Of a DNA stretch of 64,000 bases, positions 46,388 to 56,156 are shown piece by piece; positions within the stretch are counted from its first letter, which is position 1, and each line of letters starts with the position of its first letter. A program made the translations under genes and the position numbers. This stretch comes from Hypholoma sublateritium FD-334 SS-4 (lineage: Eukaryota > Basidiomycota > Agaricomycetes > Agaricales > Strophariaceae), in contig KN817527.1 of the NCBI GenBank assembly GCA_000827495.1, positions 589,203-653,202 on the forward strand, read 5' to 3'. The notes under the pieces are model-generated. The model saw only the letters and a list, made by a program, of their open reading frames with translations, was not told the DNA's origin and ran no database searches.

Positions 46388-47475
46388 ACTTGCAGGAAGA
46401 CAATAGACTCATCTCGGAAAGCTCAATCAGATATACATCGACTTCTCGCTACGTTTACTCTCTCATGACATTTTAATGACTTGAAAGTTGTTGTATTTTC
46501 AGAGTCACTAATCACCGACAGGTTGACTGATTCTTTTCCTATCTACGCTTGTTCCCTTATATTACATAGATCATTAGAGTCCTTGCAACAAACAAAAGTA
46601 TCTACACTCACCCAATCTTCTTCGCGCTGACCGCATTGAATATATAAATAGTAGTGCCTCAGTACGTGGTATGTGCGGTGATGCCGCTTGCTGTAGTGGT
46701 AGTGCTTGACGGAGACGAAGGAGTTCCAAACCCGCCGTCCCAGCAGGTCGTTGTGCCGGAAAAATCTGCACTGTTGATGTCCGAGATGATGATGGTACTG
46801 GCAGATGGAATAATCGTTGAAGTGCTGCTAAATGTAGTCGTAGAGTACCAGTTGCTGTACGAGGACGTGCTACTTGGAATTGCAATCATTGAACTCTTCC
46901 TCCGGATGTTTAGTTAAATGCGAATTCAGAATGAGACAAATGATCGTACAAGGGGCTTCGCAACAGCGACGGTCAATCCGATAGATATATAGTAGACGGA
47001 GCTGACTAGCCTCATGGTGTTGGTCGTTTCTGGGGTATTGTACGCGATACACTACCACCTCTGCTTTTATACGTACTGCCATGAAGGATTCCATGAGATT
47101 TTTACCCATCACAAGGGATGCTAAAGCCTTGGCCGTGGTGGCCAAGGCCCGTTTTATTGCAGGGTGATCAACAGCGCCAAGGAAGCGATGTTTATCCATG
47201 ATCCTCCTCGGACAATAGACCGGATTATTCCACAGAACTCTAAGCAAAGATGGGTATATCTCCACTCGAATTGCATCTACTCAAATGAGAACAACAATTT
47301 GGAAGACGCGAGGAAACACTTGCTAGTGGCTCAATCCTGGATACCCAAGCATCGCGGATGCCCGACCAGTGTTTTACGCCTTGAAATCACCATTAATGAG
47401 CAGGCCCTCTAAATAATTGTCGAAAGCATTACCTCGCTAAAAACAATCAAGGATACCCTCGATTTGTGCAAGACA
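46388..47475. other. Intergenic region
   Basis: No confident gene. It contains a small Ser/Thr-rich frame on the minus strand at 46659-46889, listed separately. The frame at 46870-47265 has no recognisable features. Confidence 0.4.
46659..46889 (-). CDS. Small Ser/Thr-rich ORF (76 aa)
   Basis: The frame starts MIAIPSSTSSYSNWYSTTTF and ends TTTTASGITAHTTY. More than half of it is Ser/Thr, with a single Cys in GTTTCWDGGFGTP. Such compositions occur in the stalks of fungal wall proteins, but here there is no signal peptide and no anchor. It may be an exon of a gene I could not assemble, or chance. Confidence 0.22.
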   Translation of the reverse strand: MIAIPSSTSSYSNWYSTTTFSSTSTIIPSASTIIISDINSADFSGTTTCWDGGFGTPSSPSSTTTTASGITAHTTY

Positions 47476-48954
47476 TCAATTGATAGGATTTGAAGATGAC
47501 ATTCGTACACAGTTATGGTATTCGTTCCCACCACTTCCCACCTCAACTTCACATCCTGCTTCGCGACGCGCCGCGACAAACTTATGAGTCGCCGTCACCT
47601 TGCTGGCTGGCTCCGAATACCACAAGAATTCCGCCTGGGGAAGGTTGACGATCTTCAGCGAGGGAAATATCAGGGTAGGGGCACCGTTCTGCGATTCTAG
47701 CATGTCCTGGATGTGCAAGAGTTGGTTGATCTCGCTCTGGCCAGTGGACAGAATTGTGACCGCGGGAAAACAGGCGAGGAACGTGGCCATTTCATGGACC
47801 ACGGCAGTGGCAGGAAGTCGTAGAAGCAGCGATGTGATCTGGGCGAATTCTGGGAGCGCGAAGTCGGCGAGGAACGTAGTCGTCGCATGACGGGGCATCA
47901 AGATGCCATTGTCGCATGTGATCCAGATGAAGAATATGCGGCCTTTCTCTCTATGATAAAAGTGGAGGGACTGGCTACCGATGCACAACTCCAGGACCGT
48001 TCCAGTAATCGCCTTGAAATGCCGGCGGGCGGCTTTGGATAGGGCGTTAATCATGGGAGTCATGCGGTGCTGCGCAAACTGGCGCCGGTTTAGATCGCGG
48101 GGGCAATAGGTCAGAGAGCAGTTGGGAGGTATTTCCAGGTGATCAAGGATTTCAACGCATTTTAGAAAGTGTGCCGCAAGGTCAAGTCGAGTCAACTGGG
48201 GGAGATGGACGTTGGGGAAAGGCGGGGTGGGGTCACGGAGTTTTGAAAGGCGATCTATCTGCAAGATCTCGAGGTTTGCTGTCGTCTGGAGCGCTACAAG
48301 GGTCTGATATACGTTAAACGGCTGGTCGATGTCCATGCGGCGGAGTTGTTGTAGCCAAGGCGCCTTGACGTCCCAGAAGGAGTAGCCCCTAAAAGTGTGC
48401 AGAGAAGGAGCGCGGTCACCAAAAAGAGGAGCGTACGGACGGCTGGCCTCCAGGGAATCGATGCCGAAGTCGACGTCGAACATTTCAAGCCTCGGCGCGG
48501 GGGTGTACATCCAGTCCCACAACGGCGCGTTATTAAGGCCCCATTCATAATCAGACACGGATATTGCCAGATTACGGACTCTGTGCCAGTTTTCCCTCAG
48601 AACCTCGAACAGGCAGCGTGCTATATCCGTCGACACATAGCCGTTCAGGCCGCGGTCGGCTTTGATGTGCAGCGGCGCGCTGCCTGTGCGTCGCAAAAGC
48701 TCTGCGATCCATTCCGGTGTCGCACGCGAAACTAATATCTCGTTGAAGTTCAGTATACGGGCCCACAGCCCGGGTGTAGCGAGGAGGAGCGCGCGCCATT
48801 CACGGCAAACGTGTGAGGTGTTGCGGGCTTGTTCCAGGACTCGAAATGACTCGTAGTCGGAGAACATGTCGGTGTTGAATTCGAAGATCTGGACCAATGT
48901 GTCGCAGTTGAGGCGGTGGATATGCGCCATTTCGTTATTCGGAGCGCTGGCCAT
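47476..48954 (-). CDS. F-box protein, intronless cluster member 1 (492 aa)
   Basis: Single exon from the ATG at 48954. The F-box-like N-terminus reads HIHRLNCDTLVQIFEFNTDM, then TSHVCREWRALLLATPGLWA, the family's C-R-xWR-xLLL-xTPxLWA core. LLRRTGSAPLHIKA follows at the place where cluster members carry LLRR(T/S)GSAPLWI. The middle has leucine-rich strands (NLEILQIDRLSKLR, LPQLTRLDLAAHFLK). The C-terminus has KFVAARREAGCEVEV, the cluster's shared end motif. Its predicted role is an SCF substrate adaptor with a lineage-specific ligand domain. It is the most divergent minus-strand member of the cluster. Confidence 0.85.
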   Translation of the reverse strand: MASAPNNEMAHIHRLNCDTLVQIFEFNTDMFSDYESFRVLEQARNTSHVCREWRALLLATPGLWARILNFNEILVSRATPEWIAELLRRTGSAPLHIKADRGLNGYVSTDIARCLFEVLRENWHRVRNLAISVSDYEWGLNNAPLWDWMYTPAPRLEMFDVDFGIDSLEASRPYAPLFGDRAPSLHTFRGYSFWDVKAPWLQQLRRMDIDQPFNVYQTLVALQTTANLEILQIDRLSKLRDPTPPFPNVHLPQLTRLDLAAHFLKCVEILDHLEIPPNCSLTYCPRDLNRRQFAQHRMTPMINALSKAARRHFKAITGTVLELCIGSQSLHFYHREKGRIFFIWITCDNGILMPRHATTTFLADFALPEFAQITSLLLRLPATAVVHEMATFLACFPAVTILSTGQSEINQLLHIQDMLESQNGAPTLIFPSLKIVNLPQAEFLWYSEPASKVTATHKFVAARREAGCEVEVGSGGNEYHNCVRMSSSNPIN

Positions 48955-49590
48955 GATGGCGGGGAGAGAGTCGACGTTTTAGTTGAATTTTAGTCTCCTG
49001 ATGAAAATGATGACATCAGGTGACTTGAAGGGCCGGATTTGATTAGCGCTCGATTGGCGCTCGAACAAAGCTCGAAGCCTCGAACGACGCTGGAAGCTGC
49101 TTCGAAAACACTTGATTTGGTTATAGAAATTGACCTTCTTACATATAATTTAGGCGCATAAAGCATCCTCATTTCTGTCGGGATAGTTAGATCAGACTTG
49201 GCTGAAAGGTTAGATCAGTACTTAGATTGTTTGAAAGGGGGGTTAGGTCAGTACTTTTGGAGCCTGTATGGTTAGTACTTATAAAACCCAGGTTAGGTCA
49301 GAGACTTCTGGGGGTATTTACATATTTTCGATTATAGACTCGAAACTTTTAAATTTCCTCTCGAAACGTACCTATTTGACCAGCTATCACCCTACAATTA
49401 GGTACCATTTTCAAGTAGACTCGGAATTCATTTCGATCTTGGATAAATCGTGACGTGATTTTACGCGGATTCCATTTCATTTCTGTGTTAAAGAATAACA
49501 ATTAAATGGATTGAGAAATATTACAGATTTGTACGAAAAGGGCTGCACCAAAAGCACACAGCATAACGCACGTCGACGCTTTTATTTCAG
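48955..49590. other. Intergenic region between F-box genes
   Basis: Promoter of the left F-box gene, the degenerate repeat at 49184-49300, and the 3' flank of the next F-box gene. A TTCGA-rich patch occurs at about 49052-49110 (GCTCGAACAAAGCTCGAAGC, then a similar copy). Confidence 0.45.
49184..49300 (+). repeat. Degenerate short repeat, GGTTAGRTCAG(T)ACTT
   Basis: Five copies are spaced unevenly: AGTTAGATCAGACTT, GGTTAGATCAGTACTT, GGTTAGGTCAGTACTT, GGTTAGTACTT and GGTTAGGTCAGAGACTT. They lie in the spacer between two F-box genes. Resemblance to the telomeric TTAGGG unit is limited to TTAGG. Confidence 0.6.
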
Positions 49591-51300
49591 CTACATATAC
49601 TTCCGGAATACATCTTCTCCGTCGCGCACTGCCACCACACGACCGGTAGCACATCGTGCCTCAACGAATGCGTGAACGGTTGAATGCATGTCGAGGGAAT
49701 CGGCATACTCGGCGTATTCCTGTCCAGGAAGAATGATAGTCTTGAGCGCCGGGAAGACTTCCGCAGGACCCCCTTCACGCACAGGGAGCCGATCCCGGAC
49801 TTTGGCGAGAAGCTCGAGCTCTTCCTCGCCCGTGGTGAGAGTCTCAACGGCAGGCAAATGCTCGAGGAATGCTACCAGAGAGTCGACCGGGGTTCCTGCT
49901 GGGATGTGGAGAAGCAGGTCGGTGACGGATGCGAAACCAGCGCAAGTGAATGCATCTAGGATTGCACTGGTCGCGTTGCGCGGCATTTCTGCTTCTTGTG
50001 CGCAGACAAACATAAGTTTTAAGTTCTGCGTGCTTGATTTCGTGCTGTATTGGAAGCGCAGCGTGGAATAGTCGCTATGAAGCACAAGCAGCGTAGACGC
50101 AGCCACATTGAGACTGCGCTTTGCAAAGTCACCGAGCGCTTGAACAGCGGGGATGAATATATGGGGTACCAGCTGATCGACCTTTATATTGGGCGGCAAA
50201 TACGTGAGAGAGCAGTTCGGAGGTGTGAAGATATGGTTCAAGAGGAAAGGGCAGTGTTCAAACCCCACATTGAGGGTGAGTTGGCTCAGCCTGGAGAGGT
50301 GGATAACACCGGTTTCCAAGCCGGCTTCGGCAACGGACAGTACACCGATAAACAGATATTCGAGGTTCTTCGCCGATTTCAAAGCAATGAGAGCCTCAGA
50401 TGGCGTGCAGGGCAAGTCAAGGTCCAGGCACCGCAGGTTGGGCAGCCATGATGCGTGCAGGTCAATTGGATGGTGGTCGGATGCCATGATTCGGAGTGCA
50501 GGAGCGTTACCAGAGAACAGCGGCGCAGAAGGTGGGTGGGACCACAGCACGTCTCCAAAGTAGACGTCGAATTCCTTGAGCTGCGGTGCAGGAGCGTATA
50601 CCCAACCCCACAGATCGACGTTCTCGATGGTCCATCGGGGTTCCACCGCGCGCAGGACCAGCCGCTCGACTCTATGCCAATTTATCGTGAGGATGGCGAA
50701 TATGAATCGGGATATGTATGATGAGCTGTCCGCCATGAGGGCGTATCTAGCCTGAATCCACAACGGCGCGCTTCCAGTCCGTCGCAAGAGCTCCGCATAC
50801 CATTCTGGCGCCGGTCTTCTTCGCCATCTAGGCCAGTCCACATCCAGGAGGCGCGCCCATATCCATGGTGTTTCCAAAAGGAGGGATCTCCAGCAGCGGC
50901 AAACTTGAGAGGCACTGCGCGTCGTCTGGAGAGCATCATAATCCTCGAACATGTTGGCATTGATCTCGAAGATATGCAAGAGCAGGTCGCAGTTGAGGCG
51001 GTAGATGTGCGTCCTTTCATTGCTTGATATGTTTTCCATGTCGGCGAGAGTTGTGAGACGATTGTGAATTGAATATCTTGAGCTCAAGTTGAATTGGAGA
51101 GCCGTCGCGGAATAGTTTCAAAAAGCGGCGCGCTTTGGCCCTACTAGTAGTGACGTAATCTGCAGCCGCCCGGCAATTGCTTGCCGAATCCCGATGTTTG
51201 ACGATCCATTCACTGTACTCCAGGTTTGTATGAGGCATATTCTCCAAATATGTCACAAAGGACGTCAAATCGTTATAATAAATGTAGAACCAAGCGCTAC
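49450..51300. repeat. Tandem duplication unit A (F-box gene with flanks)
   Basis: Matches 51350-53240 across the coding region and into both flanks. Shared flank words include CAAAGGACGTC(A/G)AATCGTTATA upstream of the starts and TATTACAGA(T/C)TTG downstream of the stops. The edges are approximate because I judged them by eye. Confidence 0.75.
49591..51039 (-). CDS. F-box protein, intronless cluster member 2 (482 aa), tandem pair copy A
   Basis: Single exon. The ATG at 51039 (MENISSNERTHIYRLNCDLL) is preferred; upstream codons are open but lack an ATG. The F-box region reads LLHIFEINANMFEDYDALQT, then SQVCRCWRSLLLETPWIWAR. Next comes LLRRTGSAPLWIQA. The body carries leucine-rich strands (LRCLDLDLPCTPSEALIAL, LSQLTLNVGFEHC). 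It ends VHAFVEARCATGRVVAVRDG with a short EDVFRKYM tail. It is clearly a paralogue of the gene at 51502-52956, to which it is similar along its whole length. Predicted SCF adaptor; the target is unknown. Confidence 0.87.
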   Translation of the reverse strand: MENISSNERTHIYRLNCDLLLHIFEINANMFEDYDALQTTRSASQVCRCWRSLLLETPWIWARLLDVDWPRWRRRPAPEWYAELLRRTGSAPLWIQARYALMADSSSYISRFIFAILTINWHRVERLVLRAVEPRWTIENVDLWGWVYAPAPQLKEFDVYFGDVLWSHPPSAPLFSGNAPALRIMASDHHPIDLHASWLPNLRCLDLDLPCTPSEALIALKSAKNLEYLFIGVLSVAEAGLETGVIHLSRLSQLTLNVGFEHCPFLLNHIFTPPNCSLTYLPPNIKVDQLVPHIFIPAVQALGDFAKRSLNVAASTLLVLHSDYSTLRFQYSTKSSTQNLKLMFVCAQEAEMPRNATSAILDAFTCAGFASVTDLLLHIPAGTPVDSLVAFLEHLPAVETLTTGEEELELLAKVRDRLPVREGGPAEVFPALKTIILPGQEYAEYADSLDMHSTVHAFVEARCATGRVVAVRDGEDVFRKYM

Positions 51301-51349
51301 GGCAGTGCTACGGTTAAGTACCCGTTGAGGTAAATATGTACACGTCAAT

Positions 51350-53240
51350 TACTTATTTATTTCGGCGTGATTTTATGCGGACTGCATTTGATTTCTATGT
51401 TCTTCAAGAATGAGAATTACTAGATGAATTTTTCCATATTACAGACTTGGAAGCAAAATTTACACCAAAAACACGCAGCAAAACCTACGGCGACGGCTAT
51501 TTCACATATAATCGCGGAATACATCTTCTCCGTCGCGCCCTGTGCGCACTGTAACCACATTCCCGGCAGCGCGTCGTGCTTCAACAAATGCCCCAACGGA
51601 TGAATGCGTGTCGAGGGAAGAATATGCGGCGTATTCCTGTCCAGAAAGGATGATGGTCTTGAGAGCGGGAAAGACTTCCGTAGGGCCCCCTTCACGCAGG
51701 GGGAGGCGATTCTGGACTTTGACGAGAAGCCTGAGCTCGCCCTGGCCCGTGGTGAGAGTTTCAACGGCAGACAGATTCTCTAGGAATGCCATCAAAGACT
51801 CGTCCGGGGCCATTCCTAATGGTATGCGGAAAATCAGGTCCGTGACGGATGTGAATCCAACGCAAGTAAATGCATCGATAATTATACTGGTCGTGGCGTA
51901 CGGCAAAAGTGATGATCGCGGGGAGATAAGCCCGAGCCTGAATGTCGGTGTGCCTAGCTTCGTGCCGTAACGGAAGTGGAGTGTATAATAGTCGCTGTAA
52001 AATCCAAGATGCGTAGGGGCGGCTACATTGAGAGTGCGTTTTGCAAAGTCACCGAGCGCACGAACAGCGGGGACTAATATATGGGGTGCTAGGTGATCTT
52101 CTTCTATATTGGGCGGCCAATACATGAAAGAGCAGTCCAGAGCTGTATAGATATGGCTCAGGAGGAAAGGGCAGTGTTCCAAGCCCGTTATGAGGGTGAG
52201 TTCGCGCAGCTTGGAGAGGTGGGCGACACCGGGCTCTGAATCGGCTTCAGGGGTGGACAGTAAACCGAGAGTTAGACATTCAAGGTTCTTCGTCGATTGC
52301 AGAGCAATAACAGCCTCAGCCGGGGTACATGGCGCGTCGATGTCCAGGCACCGAAGGTTGGGCAACCACGATGCGTGAAGGTCTATTGGATGGTGGTCGG
52401 ATACCAGGCTTCGGAGTGCGGGGGCGTTGTCAGCAAACAGCGGCACAGAAGATGGGTGAGGCGTCAACGCGCTTCCGAAGTAGACGTCGAACACCTTGAG
52501 CTGCGGTGCGGGAGTGTATACCCAACCCCACAGATCGGCGTTTTGGACACTCCATCGGGGTACCTCCACGCGTAGGACCAGCCGCTCGACTCTGTACCAG
52601 TTGTTTGTGAGGATGGCGAATATAAACCGGGATATGTGCGAAGGGCTTTCCGCCACCAGGGCATTTCTAGCATTGATCCACAACGGTGCGCTGCCAGTCC
52701 TTCGTAAGAGCTCCGCAAGCCATTCCGGCGCCGGCCACCTGCGGCGAGGCCAGCCCATGTCCAGGAGGCGCGCCCATATCCAGGGTGTCTCTAGTAGGAG
52801 GGATCTCCATCCGCGGCAAACCTGAGAGGCACGGCGGGTCGTTCGGAGAGCATCACAATCCCCGAACATGTTGGCATTGATTTCGAAGATATGCAAGAGC
52901 AGGTCGCAGTTAAGGCGGTAGATGTGCGTCCTTTCATTGCTTGATACGTTTTCCATGTCGGCGAGAGTCGTGATACGATCCTGCATTGAATATCTTGAAC
53001 TCAAGTTGAACTGTTGAACGTTGAACGTTGAGCCGTCACGGAATAGTTTCAAGTAAGTTTCGAAAGCCGCGGCGCGTTTTGGCCCTTGGCTGCAGTAGTG
53101 ACGTAATCTGCAAGACAACGTGTGCGCGTGAATTCCTTCGGCCATTGATCTGCTCCTGGTTTGTATGTACTATAGTCTGATATCTATGAGGCACGTTCTC
53201 CAAGTCTGTCGCAAAGGACGTCGAATCGTTATAAAAATGT
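51350..53240. repeat. Tandem duplication unit B (F-box gene with flanks)
   Basis: Second copy of the unit at 49450-51300, in the same orientation. The copies differ by many substitutions and small indels, so the event is recent in family terms but not fresh. Confidence 0.75.
51502..52956 (-). CDS. F-box protein, intronless cluster member 3 (484 aa), tandem pair copy B
   Basis: Single exon from the ATG at 52956 (MENVSSNERTHIYRLNCDLL). A frame open further upstream starts at an ATG at 53145 and would add 63 residues. That extension lies in the flank shared with the sister copy, where it is not conserved as coding, so I reject it. The F-box region is LLHIFEINANMFGDCDALRT, then SQVCRGWRSLLLETPWIWAR. 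LLRRTGSAPLWINA, LRCLDIDAPCTPAEAVIAL and LRELTLITGLEHC follow. The end is VGAFVEARRAAGNVVTVR with an EDVFRDYM tail matching copy A. Confidence 0.87.
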   Translation of the reverse strand: MENVSSNERTHIYRLNCDLLLHIFEINANMFGDCDALRTTRRASQVCRGWRSLLLETPWIWARLLDMGWPRRRWPAPEWLAELLRRTGSAPLWINARNALVAESPSHISRFIFAILTNNWYRVERLVLRVEVPRWSVQNADLWGWVYTPAPQLKVFDVYFGSALTPHPSSVPLFADNAPALRSLVSDHHPIDLHASWLPNLRCLDIDAPCTPAEAVIALQSTKNLECLTLGLLSTPEADSEPGVAHLSKLRELTLITGLEHCPFLLSHIYTALDCSFMYWPPNIEEDHLAPHILVPAVRALGDFAKRTLNVAAPTHLGFYSDYYTLHFRYGTKLGTPTFRLGLISPRSSLLPYATTSIIIDAFTCVGFTSVTDLIFRIPLGMAPDESLMAFLENLSAVETLTTGQGELRLLVKVQNRLPLREGGPTEVFPALKTIILSGQEYAAYSSLDTHSSVGAFVEARRAAGNVVTVRTGRDGEDVFRDYM

Positions 53241-53286
53241 AGAACAAGGTGCTACGGCAATGGAGGTTTATGGGCCCCAAAAAATA

Positions 53287-53358
53287 TGACCGAGACAGGG
53301 GTCGAACCTGCAATCTCCTGATTCGTAGTCAGACGCGATGCCATTTCGCCACACGGCC
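53287..53358 (-). tRNA. tRNA-Arg (anticodon ACG)
   Basis: A full cloverleaf can be folded on the minus strand. The acceptor stem is GGCCGTG with CTCGGTC, with one T-T mismatch at pair 6-67. The D stem is GCGA/TCGC and the anticodon stem TCTGA/TCAGG with loop CTACGAA, giving anticodon ACG at positions 34-36. The variable loop is AGATT; the T stem is GCAGG/CCTGT with loop TTCGACC. Position 8 is T and the discriminator base is A. There is no intron and, as expected, no encoded CCA. It reads CGN arginine codons through inosine at position 34. It sits about 50 bp outside the F-box tandem block. Confidence 0.9.
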
Positions 53359-54602
53359 ATGCAGATTACGTGGGAACCCAACGGCGTGGCGGGCCGCGGC
53401 AAACCCTTGCTGCGCGTCCGTGCATTTTTCGACAATCCTCTGGCGGTGCTGGACGACTTTCGGTATTGTGCAATATCGATGCCACCGCGCGAGACTCCTG
53501 GCCACATTTCAAGCCTACGCCGGCCTCCCAGTAATTTCGTACCCACTGCGTGCCCTGGCATCACATCACGGACCCAGCAAGTTCAACTCTCATTTCTATG
53601 CACGAAACACGCCAGCGGCTAGGATTCCAACGTCAAAACGTCGAGCAGTGGCAAATGTCCCACTCCCGATTAACGCGGTAACATCCCGACGTCGGCATGC
53701 GCTATCTCTGATGATGTTCTCCATCGCACGTCTCCACCTGTCGTTGAACACTCCAAGAACACTCGTCAAAATAAATTCCTCGCCGGTGACATGTACTGTC
53801 AAACACGTTTACAACGATATAGTATGTTGGTTGTTCCATATTTCTCCACAACCCCGTCTTCGCTTGCATGAAATAACCAGCTCCCTTTTTCACAGGTGCA
53901 GAGACTTTCGGAAGGCTCCGCGTGTGTTGCAAGTGTATCCCAGCGGCCAATCCTGCCTGGATTACTATATCCCTACCAGCCGTACTTCCAATCAGCTCGA
54001 GGCTGCCGTCCGACCAACCTCCGACTCCGAAAACGTGCACCATCGCCGCTTGCATCACCCGCTTGTCTGAATATGCAACACTCTCCCCCTCTATGACCGG
54101 AGAATACATCGGCTGGAGTAATGTTTTAAGGGATATATAAGGACGCCCAGATCTGTTGGCGAGGTCAGTTATTTTCATGTTGCGCGTGGACGGTGTCACA
54201 GGCTAACTCGGCTGGCGAAGAGGAAAAGCTCGAGCGTACTCGCGGTATGCGGCGCAGTGTATGAATTAGATTCAACCTGACGCACTGCCAATGACTGATG
54301 GAGTCTGTACTCGACCGTCTCCGGACGACCCTTCCATCAGGCACAGCGCAAACAATATTCAAAAAATACTGAACCTTCAACGAATTTAAGCTGCCGTCAC
54401 CCTGGTGCCGTTTTCCATACAAATGTGCTCATGACTGATCCTGAAGTCAAGGAATGGCTCAAATAAGTCTACGCTTCGATTCCATCACACATGTCAGAAT
54501 CGCCGACGCTTGCGGATACACTCTGTCCTGAATCCTGATCTTTACCATCTTCGTTAAACGCCCTATCTACCAGCTCTGTCCGGCCTTGGTCTAGCCACTA
54601 CG
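53359..54602. other. Region between tRNA and the next F-box gene
   Basis: Mostly unassigned. It contains the weak minus-strand frame listed at 53702-54199. A TATATAAGG element at about 54134-54142 (plus strand) has no obvious gene after it. Confidence 0.4.
53702..54199 (-). CDS. Unrecognised ORF, possibly a spliced gene
   Basis: The open frame has an ATG at 54178 (MKITDLANRSGRPYISLKTL), VFGVGGWSDGSLELIGSTAG and DIVIQAGLAAGIHLQHTRSL. The first 100 codons have a reasonable amino-acid balance. The rest looks like read-through of introns, and a better frame (VHVTGEEFILTSVLGVFNDR) appears around 53700-53800. I could not join the pieces with good splice sites. No family is recognised. Confidence 0.25.
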   Translation of the reverse strand: MTPSTRNMKITDLANRSGRPYISLKTLLQPMYSPVIEGESVAYSDKRVMQAAMVHVFGVGGWSDGSLELIGSTAGRDIVIQAGLAAGIHLQHTRSLPKVSAPVKKGAGYFMQAKTGLWRNMEQPTYYIVVNVFDSTCHRRGIYFDECSWSVQRQVETCDGEHHQR

Positions 54603-56156
54603 ATGTCGGTACCGCCACTGCAGCCAAACGATGTTCGTCGGAGCGGGTCGGTGTGGCACAGCCTCCAGTATGATCTGCTACATTACATCGTCGACATGAA
54701 CGCCGATATGTTCTCCGATGGGACAGCGCTGGAAACTACTCGTCGCACAGCGCAGGTATGCCGCACATGGCGCGAAATGATGCTCAATACTCCAGCACTC
54801 TGGGCGAATCTCATCGACCTCGATAAACTGCGCCTTGCGTCAAACGAATGGCGCGTTGAAGTCCTACGGCGGAGCGGCGATGCCCTCCTTTCATTGAAGG
54901 CGGAGTTTGCGATTGCGGCCGCCCCATCCCCCATCAGCCAGTTTTTTTTCAACATCCTTGACAGCAGGTGGGACAGGATCCAACGTTTATACGTCAGAAG
55001 CGTCGTCTGCAGCTCAGAACTCTCAGATTGGGCGCCGTTGTTCCGCCCAGCCCCACATCTCAAATCTTGCGTACTCCACTTCGGCACCCCAAAAGTAATC
55101 AGACACCTAGAGGGGCAAGCACCCGGCCCCTTGTTGGCGAGCAACGCGCCTATGCTTCGTGAACTCAATGCATGGCACTTCAAATTCGACATACACGCGC
55201 CGTGGATGTATAACCTGCGCGCCCTGCACATAGGCAGCCCGTTCACGCTCTGCGAGATTCTGACTGCCCTCGGAAAGGCACCGAACCTTCGATACCTGTA
55301 CGTGAACGATATCTCCGACCTGAGCTCGCAGTCGCCACTACATGTCGTTTCTCTCCCGAGCCTTTGCCGGCTCACGCTGTCAGTCCGCATCAGGGCATGT
55401 ATCTGCGTACTCGACTATCTAGACCTTTCATCCTCCTGCGCATTGGAATATAGCCCGCCAAAAATCCGCCGCGCGCAAGAGATCGAAAAAGACACTTTCT
55501 GTCTTTCCATTAACGCAATCTCAAAATTCGCCGCCCGCCATTTTCAAAAGTGTTCACCTCAATACGTTTCACTTTGCCACGACCACAATTCTATCTTATT
55601 TCGTGCCGGACGCTACCCCAACGACATTACATTCACCTTCCATTTATCCTCCGCTCCGCACATAAATCTACCAACATACGCCACATCTACGCTACTCCAC
55701 GCGCTTACGCTCCGCGAGTTCGCACATGCGACGAAATTACAGCTTCGCATACACGATCTGTTTCCTTCTGAAGCATTCGCACCATTTCTTGTCTATTTCG
55801 ATGCCGTAGAAAAGGTGGAAATAAACGAGCGAGCCATTACGCACCTCATCGAAGCGAGCAGCGCTCTTGGTCTCCCGGAAGACAAGGAGCGTCGCACCTT
55901 GTTCCCCGTCCTCAAAGCCCTCAAAATCACCGAGCTTTCCAGTCTGTACGTACGCTGCAACACAGGCGTGATGATGCGCTTTGTGCGGACACGCCGCGAC
56001 GCAGGGCTCCCGCTGGCCGTGCTTGACCTGGCGCAATATGAACCCAATGGCGCCCCCGAAAATATTGCATCTATAGAGAGGGATGGCTTGACAGTGCAAT
56101 GGACCAGGCAAGAGGACGGAGATAATTTGGAGGAATGGTTTGGGCAGGAACTTTAG
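54603..56156 (+). CDS. F-box protein, intronless cluster member 4 (517 aa)
   Basis: Single exon. The N-terminus reads MSVPPLQPNDVRRSGSVWHS, then LLHYIVDMNADMFSDGTALE and AQVCRTWREMMLNTPALWAN, the cluster's F-box core. VLRRSGDALLSLKA follows where other members have LLRR(T/S)GSAPLWI. The body is leucine-rich (NLRALHIGSPFTLCEILTAL, SLCRLTLSVRIRAC). The shared end motif is present as RFVRTRRDAGLPLAVLDLAQ, but this copy has an extra 40-residue acidic tail ending DNLEEWFGQEL. It is oriented opposite to the tandem pair and is divergent from it in sequence. Confidence 0.86.
   Translation: MSVPPLQPNDVRRSGSVWHSLQYDLLHYIVDMNADMFSDGTALETTRRTAQVCRTWREMMLNTPALWANLIDLDKLRLASNEWRVEVLRRSGDALLSLKAEFAIAAAPSPISQFFFNILDSRWDRIQRLYVRSVVCSSELSDWAPLFRPAPHLKSCVLHFGTPKVIRHLEGQAPGPLLASNAPMLRELNAWHFKFDIHAPWMYNLRALHIGSPFTLCEILTALGKAPNLRYLYVNDISDLSSQSPLHVVSLPSLCRLTLSVRIRACICVLDYLDLSSSCALEYSPPKIRRAQEIEKDTFCLSINAISKFAARHFQKCSPQYVSLCHDHNSILFRAGRYPNDITFTFHLSSAPHINLPTYATSTLLHALTLREFAHATKLQLRIHDLFPSEAFAPFLVYFDAVEKVEINERAITHLIEASSALGLPEDKERRTLFPVLKALKITELSSLYVRCNTGVMMRFVRTRRDAGLPLAVLDLAQYEPNGAPENIASIERDGLTVQWTRQEDGDNLEEWFGQEL

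Noticed and set aside
51502..53145. Extended 547-residue start for the F-box gene of tandem copy B
   Set aside because: The upstream part corresponds to the flank shared with copy A, where no such extension is kept in frame. The conserved start is MENVSSNE at 52956.
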